NCBI GenBank assembly: GCA_036267635.1
Contig: DATAVR010000047.1
Span: 62,001-126,000, forward strand
DNA: 64,000 nucleotides
From: JADGRB01 sp036267635
Lineage (GTDB): Bacteria > Myxococcota_A > Polyangia > Fen-1088
Reading direction: 5' to 3'
Of the stretch, positions 41,126 through 48,854 are shown one piece after another (position 1 is the stretch's first letter; every line of letters starts with the position of its first letter). The notes beneath the pieces were generated by a model that saw only the letters and a program-made list of their open reading frames with translations, was not told the origin of the DNA and searched no databases. A program made the translations under genes and the position numbers.

Positions 41126-42535
41126 GTGCGGATCGGTCGCGGAATTCGTCATCGCCTGCTGGCCGTGGCGGTGCTGGGTCTGCTGACCGCCGCGCTCTCC
41201 GGCGATGCGCTCTATCGCGCGATCTCCGTCACGCGCGTGCAACGGCTCGAACGCGGTCGCGAGGCAATCCGAGACGAAATCGAGCGGCTGGCCGCGCTGG
41301 GACCCGCGGGCGTGGCGTCGACGGTGTCGACGGTCGTCGGGTTGCGAGGCGGCGTGGCGACAGGGGCGACCGCGCCGGCCGAGGTCGCGGCGGTGGTCCC
41401 GCCCGCCTGGCGCGAGGCGATGAGGACGACCGCCGCGCGTGCGGCCGGAAGCGCGCAAGCCGCTGACCTCGAGGCGGAGATCGACGGCGGGGAGCTGGTC
41501 GCGCGCGTCGCGCCGGGCCCGCGCGGCGCGCTGCTTTGGGCGGCGGTGCCCGTGCGCCCGTCGCCGACCTTGCAGAGCTGGCGGCTGCTGGTCGTGGCGC
41601 TGGCGTTCTCCGCCCTCTTGCTGGTGGCGAGCGCGTCGTATTCGCTCATCTCGGTCAAGCGGGCCGCCGCGGGGCTACAAGGGGCTCTGGCGGCACTCGG
41701 CGACGATCTGACCGCGCCAGTCCCACGATCCGAGATCCGCGAGCTGGACGACATCGCGCTGGGGATCGGCGCGCTGGCGCGGCGGCTCGAGGAGGCGCGC
41801 GGGATTCAGGAGCAGATGGGACGCGATCTGGCGCGGCAAGAACGGCTGGCGGCGCTCGGGCGCGTGGTGGCGGGCGTGGCCCACGAGGTGCGAAACCCGC
41901 TCGCGTCGATCAAGCTGCGGCTCGATCTGGCGGCCGGCGGAGGCGTGGCCCTGGCGCCGGAGGCGCGCGCGGCCATCGACCACGCGTCGTCGGAGATCAC
42001 CCGGCTCGACCGGTTGGTGGCCGACCTGCTGATCGTGGCCGGACGGGCGCTCGGGCCGCGGGCGCCGCTCGATCTCGGGGCGCTGTTACAGGCGCGCGCC
42101 GAGGCGCTCGGCCCCTGGGCGGCGCTGCGTCGGGTGGCGATCGTGGCCGCGGGCGAGGGGCGTGCCATCGGCGACGGTGACGCGCTGGCGCGCGCTCTCG
42201 ACAACGTCCTGCGCAACGCGGTCGAGGCGGCGCCGGAAGGCTCGACCGTCGCGGCGACCGTCGAGGCCGACGACGGCACCCTGCGCGTGCGCGTGGCCGA
42301 TCGGGGTGCGGGCGTTCCGGCCGGTCGCGCGGGCGAGATCTTCGAGCCGTTCTTCACCACCAAGCCCGACGGGACCGGCCTCGGGCTGGCGATCTCGCGG
42401 GCCATCGCGCGTGCTCACGGCGGCGACCTGACCTACGGGCGCGACGGCGAGACGACGCGCCTCGAGCTGACCTTGCCTGCTGATGACGTCGTCGCGCGCT
42501 CGCCGATGCTCGAAGAGGCGCGGAGCCGGGCATGA
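41126..42535 (+). CDS. NtrB-type sensor histidine kinase
   Basis: Membrane sensor kinase of 469 aa. Helix 1 (HRLLAVAVLGLLTAALSG) and helix 2 (LLVVALAFSALLLVASASYSLI) enclose a periplasmic sensor of about 125 residues with no recognised fold. A HAMP-like segment follows, then the dimerisation and phosphoacceptor box GVAHEVRNPLASIKLRL with His253. The ATP-binding domain has the N box LDNVLRNAVEAAP, G1 VADRGAGVP, F box IFEPFFTTKPDGTGLGLAI. The GTG at 41126 is chosen because GAGGAG precedes it; a TTG at 41108 would add six residues. The gene overlaps its response regulator by four bases and is divergent from the efflux operon. Confidence 0.93.
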   Translation: MRIGRGIRHRLLAVAVLGLLTAALSGDALYRAISVTRVQRLERGREAIRDEIERLAALGPAGVASTVSTVVGLRGGVATGATAPAEVAAVVPPAWREAMRTTAARAAGSAQAADLEAEIDGGELVARVAPGPRGALLWAAVPVRPSPTLQSWRLLVVALAFSALLLVASASYSLISVKRAAAGLQGALAALGDDLTAPVPRSEIRELDDIALGIGALARRLEEARGIQEQMGRDLARQERLAALGRVVAGVAHEVRNPLASIKLRLDLAAGGGVALAPEARAAIDHASSEITRLDRLVADLLIVAGRALGPRAPLDLGALLQARAEALGPWAALRRVAIVAAGEGRAIGDGDALARALDNVLRNAVEAAPEGSTVAATVEADDGTLRVRVADRGAGVPAGRAGEIFEPFFTTKPDGTGLGLAISRAIARAHGGDLTYGRDGETTRLELTLPADDVVARSPMLEEARSRA

Positions 42536-43890
42536 GCGGCGCGGTGCTGATCGTCGAGGACGAGCCGGGGCTGCGGCAGGGGCTGTGCGACGTGGTGAAG
42601 GCGATGGGGTGCGAGCCGCTTGGCGCCTCCGGTCTCGGCGAGGCCCGCGGCATCGTCGCCGCGCGCGGGATCGACTGCGTGCTGCTCGACATCCGCCTGC
42701 GCGACGGCGACGGGCTCGACTACCTGGGCGAGCTGCGGGCGACGGCCCGTGGCGTGCCGGTCATCGTGGCCACGGCCTACGGCGACAGCGAACGGACGAT
42801 CCGCGCCATGCGCGACGGCGCCTTCGACTACCTGACCAAGCCGTTCGATCTGGAGATCTTGCGGGCGGCCATCGAGCGGGCGCTCAACCAGCGGGCGCTG
42901 GCCCGGGAGGTGGGGCCGGCGCCCGATCCGCTGGAGGCGCGCCAGGATCTGGTGGGGACCAGCGCGGCCATGCTGGCGATCTGGAAGCTCATCGGCCGCG
43001 CGGCCGCCTCGACGGCGCCGGTCCTCATCACCGGCGAGACCGGAACGGGCAAGGAGCTGGTGGCGCGCGCGATTCACGCCTACTCGCCGCGCGCCCGGGG
43101 GCCGTTCGTGGCCGTCAACCAGGCGGCGCTGCCGCCGACCTTGATCGAGAGCGAGCTCTTCGGTCACGAGCGGGGTGCCTTCACCGGCGCGACGGCGCGT
43201 CGGACGGGGCGGTTCGAGGCGGCGGCCGGCGGCACGCTGTTCCTCGACGAGATCGGTGATCTCGACCAGGCGCTACAGGCCAAGCTCTTGCGCGTCGTTC
43301 AGGAGGGGACCTACGAGCGCGTCGGGGGCAACGATCCGCTGGCCAGCGACGCGCGCCTCATCGCCGCGACCAACCGCCCCGTGCGGCCCGGCGCGGCCGG
43401 CGTGGCCCTGCGCGAAGAGCTCTACTACCGGCTGGCGGTCATCGAGATAGAGCTGCCGCCGCTGCGCGCGCGCCGGAGCGACATCCCGCTCTTGGTGGCG
43501 CACGCGCTGCGCGGCAAGCCAGCCCGCGCCGTCTCCGAGGCGGCGATGCAGCGCCTCTTGGTCAGCCCCTGGCCCGGCAACGTCCGCGAGCTCTTCCACG
43601 TCATCGAGCGAACGGCGGTGCTCTGCGGCAGCGAGGTGATCGACGTCGGGGATCTCCCGGACGGCTTGCGCAGCGGCGCCGGAGCGACGGCGCCGGCGGC
43701 GGAGGACGACGACCTGTCGCTCCACGGCGCGGTCGCCCGGGTCGAGAAGCAGCTCATTGTGCGCGCGCTCGAGCGGGCCAAGGGAAATCGCTCGGCCGCG
43801 GCGCGTCTGCTCGGAATCGGCCGCCCGCAGCTCTACGCCAAGCTGGAGGAGCACGGCCTCGGCGGGACGCGCGGTGACGGTACGGAATGA
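42532..43890 (+). CDS. NtrC-family sigma-54 response regulator
   Basis: Transcription activator of 452 aa with three domains. The receiver (residues 1-120) has the acidic pocket VEDEP and phosphoacceptor Asp53 (LLDIRLRDG). The AAA+ domain has Walker A GETGTGKE, the sigma-54 contact loop GAFTGA at 215-220 (intact), Walker B GGTLFLDEIGDL and the R-finger region REELYYRLAV. The C-terminal Fis-type helix-turn-helix is KQLIVRALERAKGNRSAAARLLGI. An intact GAFTGA means it should open sigma-54 promoters, three of which flank it. Its ATG overlaps the kinase stop. Confidence 0.95.
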   Translation: MSGAVLIVEDEPGLRQGLCDVVKAMGCEPLGASGLGEARGIVAARGIDCVLLDIRLRDGDGLDYLGELRATARGVPVIVATAYGDSERTIRAMRDGAFDYLTKPFDLEILRAAIERALNQRALAREVGPAPDPLEARQDLVGTSAAMLAIWKLIGRAAASTAPVLITGETGTGKELVARAIHAYSPRARGPFVAVNQAALPPTLIESELFGHERGAFTGATARRTGRFEAAAGGTLFLDEIGDLDQALQAKLLRVVQEGTYERVGGNDPLASDARLIAATNRPVRPGAAGVALREELYYRLAVIEIELPPLRARRSDIPLLVAHALRGKPARAVSEAAMQRLLVSPWPGNVRELFHVIERTAVLCGSEVIDVGDLPDGLRSGAGATAPAAEDDDLSLHGAVARVEKQLIVRALERAKGNRSAAARLLGIGRPQLYAKLEEHGLGGTRGDGTE

Positions 43891-43902
43891 TCCCTAGGGA
43901 TC
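43889..43902. promoter_or_regulatory. Perfect 14-bp palindrome at the end of the response regulator gene
   Basis: GATCCCTAGGGATC is an exact palindrome overlapping the regulator's stop codon. It lies 76 bases upstream of the sigma-54 -24 element at 43979. That is a suitable place for an activator dimer, but it has no T tract and no copy before the second deacetylase gene, so its role is open. Confidence 0.45.
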
Positions 43903-43942
43903 GAGCCGGCCAGAAACTCGCCGCGCGCCGAGAGCGCACGAA

Positions 43943-43950
43943 ACGGTAGC
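43943..43950 (+). promoter_or_regulatory. ACGGTAGC box, copy 1
   Basis: ACGGTAGC occurs 28 bases before the sigma-54 -24 element of the first deacetylase gene; the same octamer is 29 bases before that of the second. The equal placement suggests a shared regulatory site, or retained ancestry of the duplicated promoter. Confidence 0.45.
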
Positions 43951-43978
43951 TGCGCGTCCGAGATCGCGCGCTCCGCGC

Positions 43979-43994
43979 TGGCACGCGTTCTGCT
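43979..43994 (+). promoter_or_regulatory. Sigma-54 promoter of the first Agd3-like gene
   Basis: TGGCACGCGTTCTGCT has a perfect TGGCACG -24 element and a CTGCT -12 element with the obligatory ten bases between GG and GC. Expected transcription start is near 44005, leaving a leader of about 38 bases before the ATG at 44043. The NtrC-type regulator gene ends 88 bases upstream. Confidence 0.82.
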
Positions 43995-44042
43995 GGCTCT
44001 CTCTTCGCTGATCTCGGTTCCTGTCGGCGAGGGGGTGTGGGT

Positions 44043-46238
44043 ATGAACCATCGGGTGACGGTCGCGTGGGTGGTCGGTTGGTCGTGGGCCGTGCTCGGCT
44101 GTAACGTCCCGGAGGATCACCAGGTGCTGGTCGCACCGGGTCGAATCTCGTTGCCTCCGGCGGAGGCAGCGCCCGTGGTCATCCGGCCGCTGGTGGCGGC
44201 GGCAGGCGTCAACGCCGCGCCCGACACGGGCGCCTCGCCGATCGCCGGCGCGTCGGTCGACGCGCGCGTTCTGGTCATCACCGCGACCGGGAACAACAAC
44301 GCCTTGGGCGCCATCGAGAACACCCTCGAGTACCTGGGGACGCCGTTCGACGTGCTCAACGCGTCGACGGGGCCGGCGCTCACCGCCGACGCGCTCGCCT
44401 CCGGGACGCACGGCAAGTACGACGCCGTCTTCCTCGACGTGGGCGATCTCTCGGGCGCCTTCACCGACGCCGAGTGGACCGTCCTCACGACCTATGAGGT
44501 CGAGTTCGGCGTTCGTCGCGTCTCGCTCTACACCTCTCCGAGCGCCTCCTACGGATTCGTCGACACGGATGTCGGCGTCGATCCCGCGACGGCGCCGATC
44601 TCGGCCAGCTGCACCCCGGCGGGGGCGACGCTCTTCGTGGGGACGAACTGCGCGAACCCCATCCTCATCAATCAGGGTTACGCCTACCCCACCGCGGCCG
44701 CCGACGGCGCGACGACGCCGCTCTTGGTCGACGCGAGCGGGAACGTCTACGCCGCGACGCGGAGCTACCCCGACGGGCGAGAGGCGCTGGCGCTCACCTT
44801 CGGACAGGCGTCGTCGTACGTCTCCTACCTCGAGCTCGCCTACGGCCTGGTGAGCTGGGCGACGCGCGGGCTGTTCGTCGGCGAGCGTCACGTCTACGCC
44901 GTGCCTCAGATCGACGACCTGTTCCTGTCGAGCGCCATCTACACCGGGGGCGTCTACCGGATCACCGACGCCGACTTGCAGGCGTTCGCCGACTGGCAGA
45001 GCGCCACCCGGGCCAGGCCGCTCACCGCGGGATTCCGCATCGCCTGGGCGGCCAACGGGGCCGGCTCCTCGTCGCGGCCAGGGGATCCGCTGACCGCGAA
45101 GGTGGTGGCGCTGGGGCCGACCTTCTCCTGGATCAACCACAGCTGGGATCATCCGGTGCTCGACGGGCTGAGCTACGCCCAGGTGGTCACCGAGTTCACC
45201 GAAAACGATCAGTACCTGCGCGGTCTCGGGCTCATGCCCTATGCCACCGTCAATGCGGTCACGCCCAACGTCTCGGGGCTGGGCAGCGCCGACGCCATGC
45301 GCGCCATCCACGACGTCGGCATCCAGCAGATCGTGAGCGACACCTCCGTCACCGGCGAGAACAACCCCTCGCCGAACGTCGGGATCTGGAACGCGCTCGT
45401 CCCCGCGGTCCTGGAGGTTCCTCGCAAGGCGACCGATCTCTACTTCAACGTCTCGCAACCGTCGGAGTGGATCCCCGAGTACGAGGTGTTGCGCATGCTC
45501 GCCACGCTCGACTATCCGACGCTGGAGACGATCTTGAGCAACACGCTGTCCGGCTACATGCTGAACGGCAGCAACGATCCCTGGATGTTCCATCAGGCCA
45601 ACACGCGCGACTACGACGGCGCGGGACACAGCCTCCTCAGCGATCTGCTCGACGCCACCTTCGCCAAGTACGCGGCCGTGATGACCTTCCCGGTCGTGAG
45701 CCCGACGATGGACGATCTCGCGGGACGAATGCGGGATCGGATGGCCCTCGACGCCTCGGGCGTGGTCGCCACCGTCGGCAACGGTTCGCTGACCGTCACC
45801 GTGACCCACGCCGCCACGGTCCCGGTCACCGGCCTTTGCACCTCGGGCGCGGAGAGCTACGGCGGGCAGACGATCTCGTACCTCACGCTGGCGGATGGGC
45901 AGTCGGCGACCTACCCGCTCAGCGGATGCTCGGGCGCGGGCGGAAGCCCCGGCACCGTCGGCCCGAGCGGCGCCACGGGCGCCGCCGACGCAGGGGGCTC
46001 CGGCCCGGGTGGAGCCACTCCCGACGGTGCCGACGCCGGCCTGGACGGATCGACGCCGGGCGGTTCGATCACCGGTGGCGGCTCGAATCACCTCAACGGT
46101 GGTGTGGCTCCGCCATCGCCCGCCGGTTGCGCCTGCGCGCTCGGGGCAGGCGATCTCGGTCCCGGCGCGCTGGCGTTGTGCTTCGTCGCCTGCGCGATCG
46201 CCGCGCGCCGTCGGCGTATGGGCAAGCGTACTCACTGA
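44043..46238 (+). CDS. Agd3-like secreted polysaccharide deacetylase with MYXO-CTERM tail (copy 1)
   Basis: Exported protein of 731 aa. After a signal-like N-terminus ending VLGC, an N-terminal domain (VDARVLVITATGNNNALGAIENTLEYLGTPFDV-type core) precedes a deacetylase-like barrel with candidate metal ligands in VPQIDDLFLSS (near 289), FSWINHSWDHPVLDG (near 363-375) and NDPWMFHQANTR. This arrangement resembles the fungal galactosaminogalactan deacetylase Agd3 (CE18). The C-terminus is a Gly/Ser/Asp linker, then GCACALG, a hydrophobic helix and ARRRR, the MYXO-CTERM sorting pattern, so the mature protein is probably cell-surface attached. The ATG at 44043 is preferred over a GTG at 44037. A tandem paralogue follows. 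Confidence 0.72.
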   Translation: MNHRVTVAWVVGWSWAVLGCNVPEDHQVLVAPGRISLPPAEAAPVVIRPLVAAAGVNAAPDTGASPIAGASVDARVLVITATGNNNALGAIENTLEYLGTPFDVLNASTGPALTADALASGTHGKYDAVFLDVGDLSGAFTDAEWTVLTTYEVEFGVRRVSLYTSPSASYGFVDTDVGVDPATAPISASCTPAGATLFVGTNCANPILINQGYAYPTAAADGATTPLLVDASGNVYAATRSYPDGREALALTFGQASSYVSYLELAYGLVSWATRGLFVGERHVYAVPQIDDLFLSSAIYTGGVYRITDADLQAFADWQSATRARPLTAGFRIAWAANGAGSSSRPGDPLTAKVVALGPTFSWINHSWDHPVLDGLSYAQVVTEFTENDQYLRGLGLMPYATVNAVTPNVSGLGSADAMRAIHDVGIQQIVSDTSVTGENNPSPNVGIWNALVPAVLEVPRKATDLYFNVSQPSEWIPEYEVLRMLATLDYPTLETILSNTLSGYMLNGSNDPWMFHQANTRDYDGAGHSLLSDLLDATFAKYAAVMTFPVVSPTMDDLAGRMRDRMALDASGVVATVGNGSLTVTVTHAATVPVTGLCTSGAESYGGQTISYLTLADGQSATYPLSGCSGAGGSPGTVGPSGATGAADAGGSGPGGATPDGADAGLDGSTPGGSITGGGSNHLNGGVAPPSPAGCACALGAGDLGPGALALCFVACAIAARRRRMGKRTH

Positions 46239-46290
46239 TACCTACGGGCCGCGCGCGCGGAGAAACCCTCCCGCCACGAGCCGGCACCGA

Positions 46291-46298
46291 ACGGTAGC
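46291..46298 (+). promoter_or_regulatory. ACGGTAGC box, copy 2
   Basis: Second copy of the octamer, 29 bases before the -24 element at 46328 and flanked, as in copy 1, by a preceding CGAA and a following CCGA...ATCGCG pattern. The rest of the two promoter regions has diverged, which makes the retained block notable. Confidence 0.45.
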
Positions 46299-46327
46299 GA
46301 AGGCACCGACGACATCGCGGGTTCGCG

Positions 46328-46343
46328 TGGCACGCCTCCTGCT
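46328..46343 (+). promoter_or_regulatory. Sigma-54 promoter of the second Agd3-like gene
   Basis: TGGCACGCCTCCTGCT matches the sigma-54 consensus in the same way as the copy at 43979: perfect TGGCACG, CTGCT, ten bases between GG and GC. Expected start is near 46354, 40 bases before the ATG at 46394. The spacer bases differ between copies while the -24/-12 bases do not. Confidence 0.82.
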
Positions 46344-46393
46344 CGCTTCAGGCTCGCCGATCGGGGACGCGATCGTCTGGCGGGAGCGGGATC

Positions 46394-48844
46394 ATGGGGA
46401 ATCGATTCGGTCGAACGGGGATGACGATGGCCTGCGCCACGATGGGCGTCGCACTCGGGTGCAACGCCGGGCGGGAGAGCGGACCCATGGTCGCGCACGA
46501 GCGGATCGTGCACGCCCCCGAGCCGCAGCGAGTCCCGATCGTTCCTCTGATCGCGGCGCGTGGCGCACACGCCGCGCCGCGGACGTACGCGGCGCCGATC
46601 GCCAACGCCGCGGTCGACGCGCGCGTCCTGGTCATCACCGCCAACGGGACCGACGCCGCCTTCGGCGCCATCGAGAGCACGTTGCGGTATCTGGGGACGC
46701 CCTTCGACGTCCTCAACGCGACGACCGGGGCTGCGTTGACCGCCGATATGCTCGCGTCCGGAACCCACGGCAGGTACCAGGCCGTCTTCCTCGACCTCGG
46801 CGATCTCTCGGTGGGCGGCACGAGCGCCTTCACCGACGCCGAATTCACGACGCTGGCGACCTACGAGGCCTCCTTCGGCGTGCGCCGCGTGTCGCTCTAC
46901 ACCTCGCCGACTGCGGACTACGGCCTCGTCGACAACGGCAGCGTCGATCCCTCCACGTCGCCGATCAGCGCCACCTGCACGGCGGCCGGCCGCACGGTGT
47001 TTGTCGGCACCAACTGTGCCAACGCGGTGAACATCGATGCCGGGTTCGCCTATCCTGCGTCGCCGACCGACGCCTCGACCATCCCGTTGCTGGTCGACGC
47101 CGCCGGCAACGTCTACGCCGCCACCCGCAGCTACCCTGACGGACGCGAGGCGCTGGCCCTCACCTTCGCGCAGGCCTCCTACTTCGTCTCATACCTCGAG
47201 CTCGCCTACGGCCTCCTCGATTGGGCGACACGCGGACTGTTCATCGGCGAGCGTCACGTTTACGCCGTTCCGCAGATCGACGACCTGTTCCTCGCCAGCG
47301 ACATCTACACGGGCGGCACCTACCGGATCAGCAGCGCCGACCTGCAGGCCTTCGCCGGCTGGGAGAATGCAACGCGCGCGCAGTCCCTCACCGCGGACTT
47401 TCGCTTCGCCTGGGCGTGCAATGGGCAGGGGTCGCAGTCCATGCCGGGCGATCCGCTGACTGCCCAGGCGATCGCGCAAGGGTCGACTTTCTCCTGGATC
47501 AACCACAGCTGGGACCACCCGATCCTCGACGGGCTCAGCTACGCCGACGTCCTCGACGAATTCACGCGCAACGACCAGTACCTGCGCGGGCTCGGCCTCA
47601 TGCCCTACGCGACGGCCAACGCCGTCACGCCGAGCATCTCGGGGCTCGGCAGCGCCGATGCCATGCGGGCCATTGAGGCCGCGGGGATAGCGCAGATCGT
47701 GAGCGATACGTCGGCCGCGGGCGAGGACAACCCGTCGCCGAACACCGGGATCCTGAACGCGTTGCAACCGAGCGTCCTCGAGATCCCGCGCATTCCGAGC
47801 GAGCTCTATTACGACGTTTCGCAGCCGACGGAGTGGATCCCGGAGTACCAGACGCTCCTTTCGCAGAGCAACGTCGACTACGCGACGATCATCGGCACCC
47901 AGAGCGACGCGCTCCTGCAGTACATGCTGAACGGCAACAACGACCCCTGGATGTTCCATCAGGCCAACACCCGCAACTACGACGGAGCCGGGCACAGCCT
48001 GCTCACCGATCTGCTCGACGCCACGTTCGGGAAGTACGCCGCGGTGGCGACCCTCCCCATCGTCAGCCCGACCATGGATGATCTGGCGGGGCGGGTGCGG
48101 AACCGGATGGCGTTCAACGCTTCAGGCGTCGTCGCCACGGTGCAGGCGGGCAGCTCCCTGCTGGTCAGCGTGGGCAGCGCCGCGACCGTGCCCGTCACGG
48201 GGCTCTGCACGCCGGGCGCCGAGAGCTACGCGGACCAGACGATCTCGTACCTGGCGCTCGAGGCCGGGCAGTCGGTGACGTTGTCGCTGACCGACTGCAA
48301 CCCCGGATTCGCGGGCGGGGGTGGGGCCGGTGGCGCCGCGGGAGCGGGCGGCGCAGGGCCTGTCACGGGCGCAGGCGGCGCCAGCGGAGCCTCGGGCCTC
48401 GCTGGCATGAGCGGCGTCACCGGTCTGGCCGGCGCCGGCGGGGCCGCGGGGAGCGGCGCGGGCGGGATCGGGGGCGCGGCTGGAGGCACGGCGGGCGTCG
48501 GCGGCATGGCTGGCGCGGGCGAAGGAGAGACCGGCGCCGGTGGGGGCGGCGAAGGGGAGCGGAGCGACGCCTCGGTGTCGACCGGGGGCAAGAGCGGGGG
48601 CGGTGTGGGCGGCGCCGGTGAAGGGGCCACGGGCGGCAGCGGCGGGAACCGCAACGACGCGAGCGCGGTGCCGCCGCCTCCGCCGACCGGGGCCGGGTGC
48701 AACTGCGCCTTCAGCGACGACCTGCCTGGTCCGGGAGCGTTCCTCTTCACCCTGTTCGGCGGCGGGCTCGCGGTGCGCGGGCGACGCCGGGGGAAGACGT
48801 CGTCGTCGCGACCGTCGTCCCGCAGCGCGCCCGGCTCGTGCTAG
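46394..48844 (+). CDS. Agd3-like secreted polysaccharide deacetylase with MYXO-CTERM-like tail (copy 2)
   Basis: Tandem paralogue of the preceding gene, 816 aa. The N-terminal signal ends VALGC. Shared blocks run along the whole length: DARVLVITANGTDAAFGAIE, VFVGTNCAN, YAATRSYPDGREALALTF, VPQIDDLFLAS, FSWINHSWDHPILDGLSYA, YLRGLGLMPYAT and NDPWMFHQANTR. It differs mainly by a longer Gly/Ala/Ser-rich stalk of about 130 residues. The end is GCNCAFS, a hydrophobic helix and RGRRRGK, then about 17 polar residues, a longer tail than usual for MYXO-CTERM. It has its own sigma-54 promoter. Substrate probably an acetylated aminosugar polymer, by analogy only. Confidence 0.72.
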   Translation: MGNRFGRTGMTMACATMGVALGCNAGRESGPMVAHERIVHAPEPQRVPIVPLIAARGAHAAPRTYAAPIANAAVDARVLVITANGTDAAFGAIESTLRYLGTPFDVLNATTGAALTADMLASGTHGRYQAVFLDLGDLSVGGTSAFTDAEFTTLATYEASFGVRRVSLYTSPTADYGLVDNGSVDPSTSPISATCTAAGRTVFVGTNCANAVNIDAGFAYPASPTDASTIPLLVDAAGNVYAATRSYPDGREALALTFAQASYFVSYLELAYGLLDWATRGLFIGERHVYAVPQIDDLFLASDIYTGGTYRISSADLQAFAGWENATRAQSLTADFRFAWACNGQGSQSMPGDPLTAQAIAQGSTFSWINHSWDHPILDGLSYADVLDEFTRNDQYLRGLGLMPYATANAVTPSISGLGSADAMRAIEAAGIAQIVSDTSAAGEDNPSPNTGILNALQPSVLEIPRIPSELYYDVSQPTEWIPEYQTLLSQSNVDYATIIGTQSDALLQYMLNGNNDPWMFHQANTRNYDGAGHSLLTDLLDATFGKYAAVATLPIVSPTMDDLAGRVRNRMAFNASGVVATVQAGSSLLVSVGSAATVPVTGLCTPGAESYADQTISYLALEAGQSVTLSLTDCNPGFAGGGGAGGAAGAGGAGPVTGAGGASGASGLAGMSGVTGLAGAGGAAGSGAGGIGGAAGGTAGVGGMAGAGEGETGAGGGGEGERSDASVSTGGKSGGGVGGAGEGATGGSGGNRNDASAVPPPPPTGAGCNCAFSDDLPGPGAFLFTLFGGGLAVRGRRRGKTSSSRPSSRSAPGSC

Positions 48845-48854
48845 TCAGAGGGGG

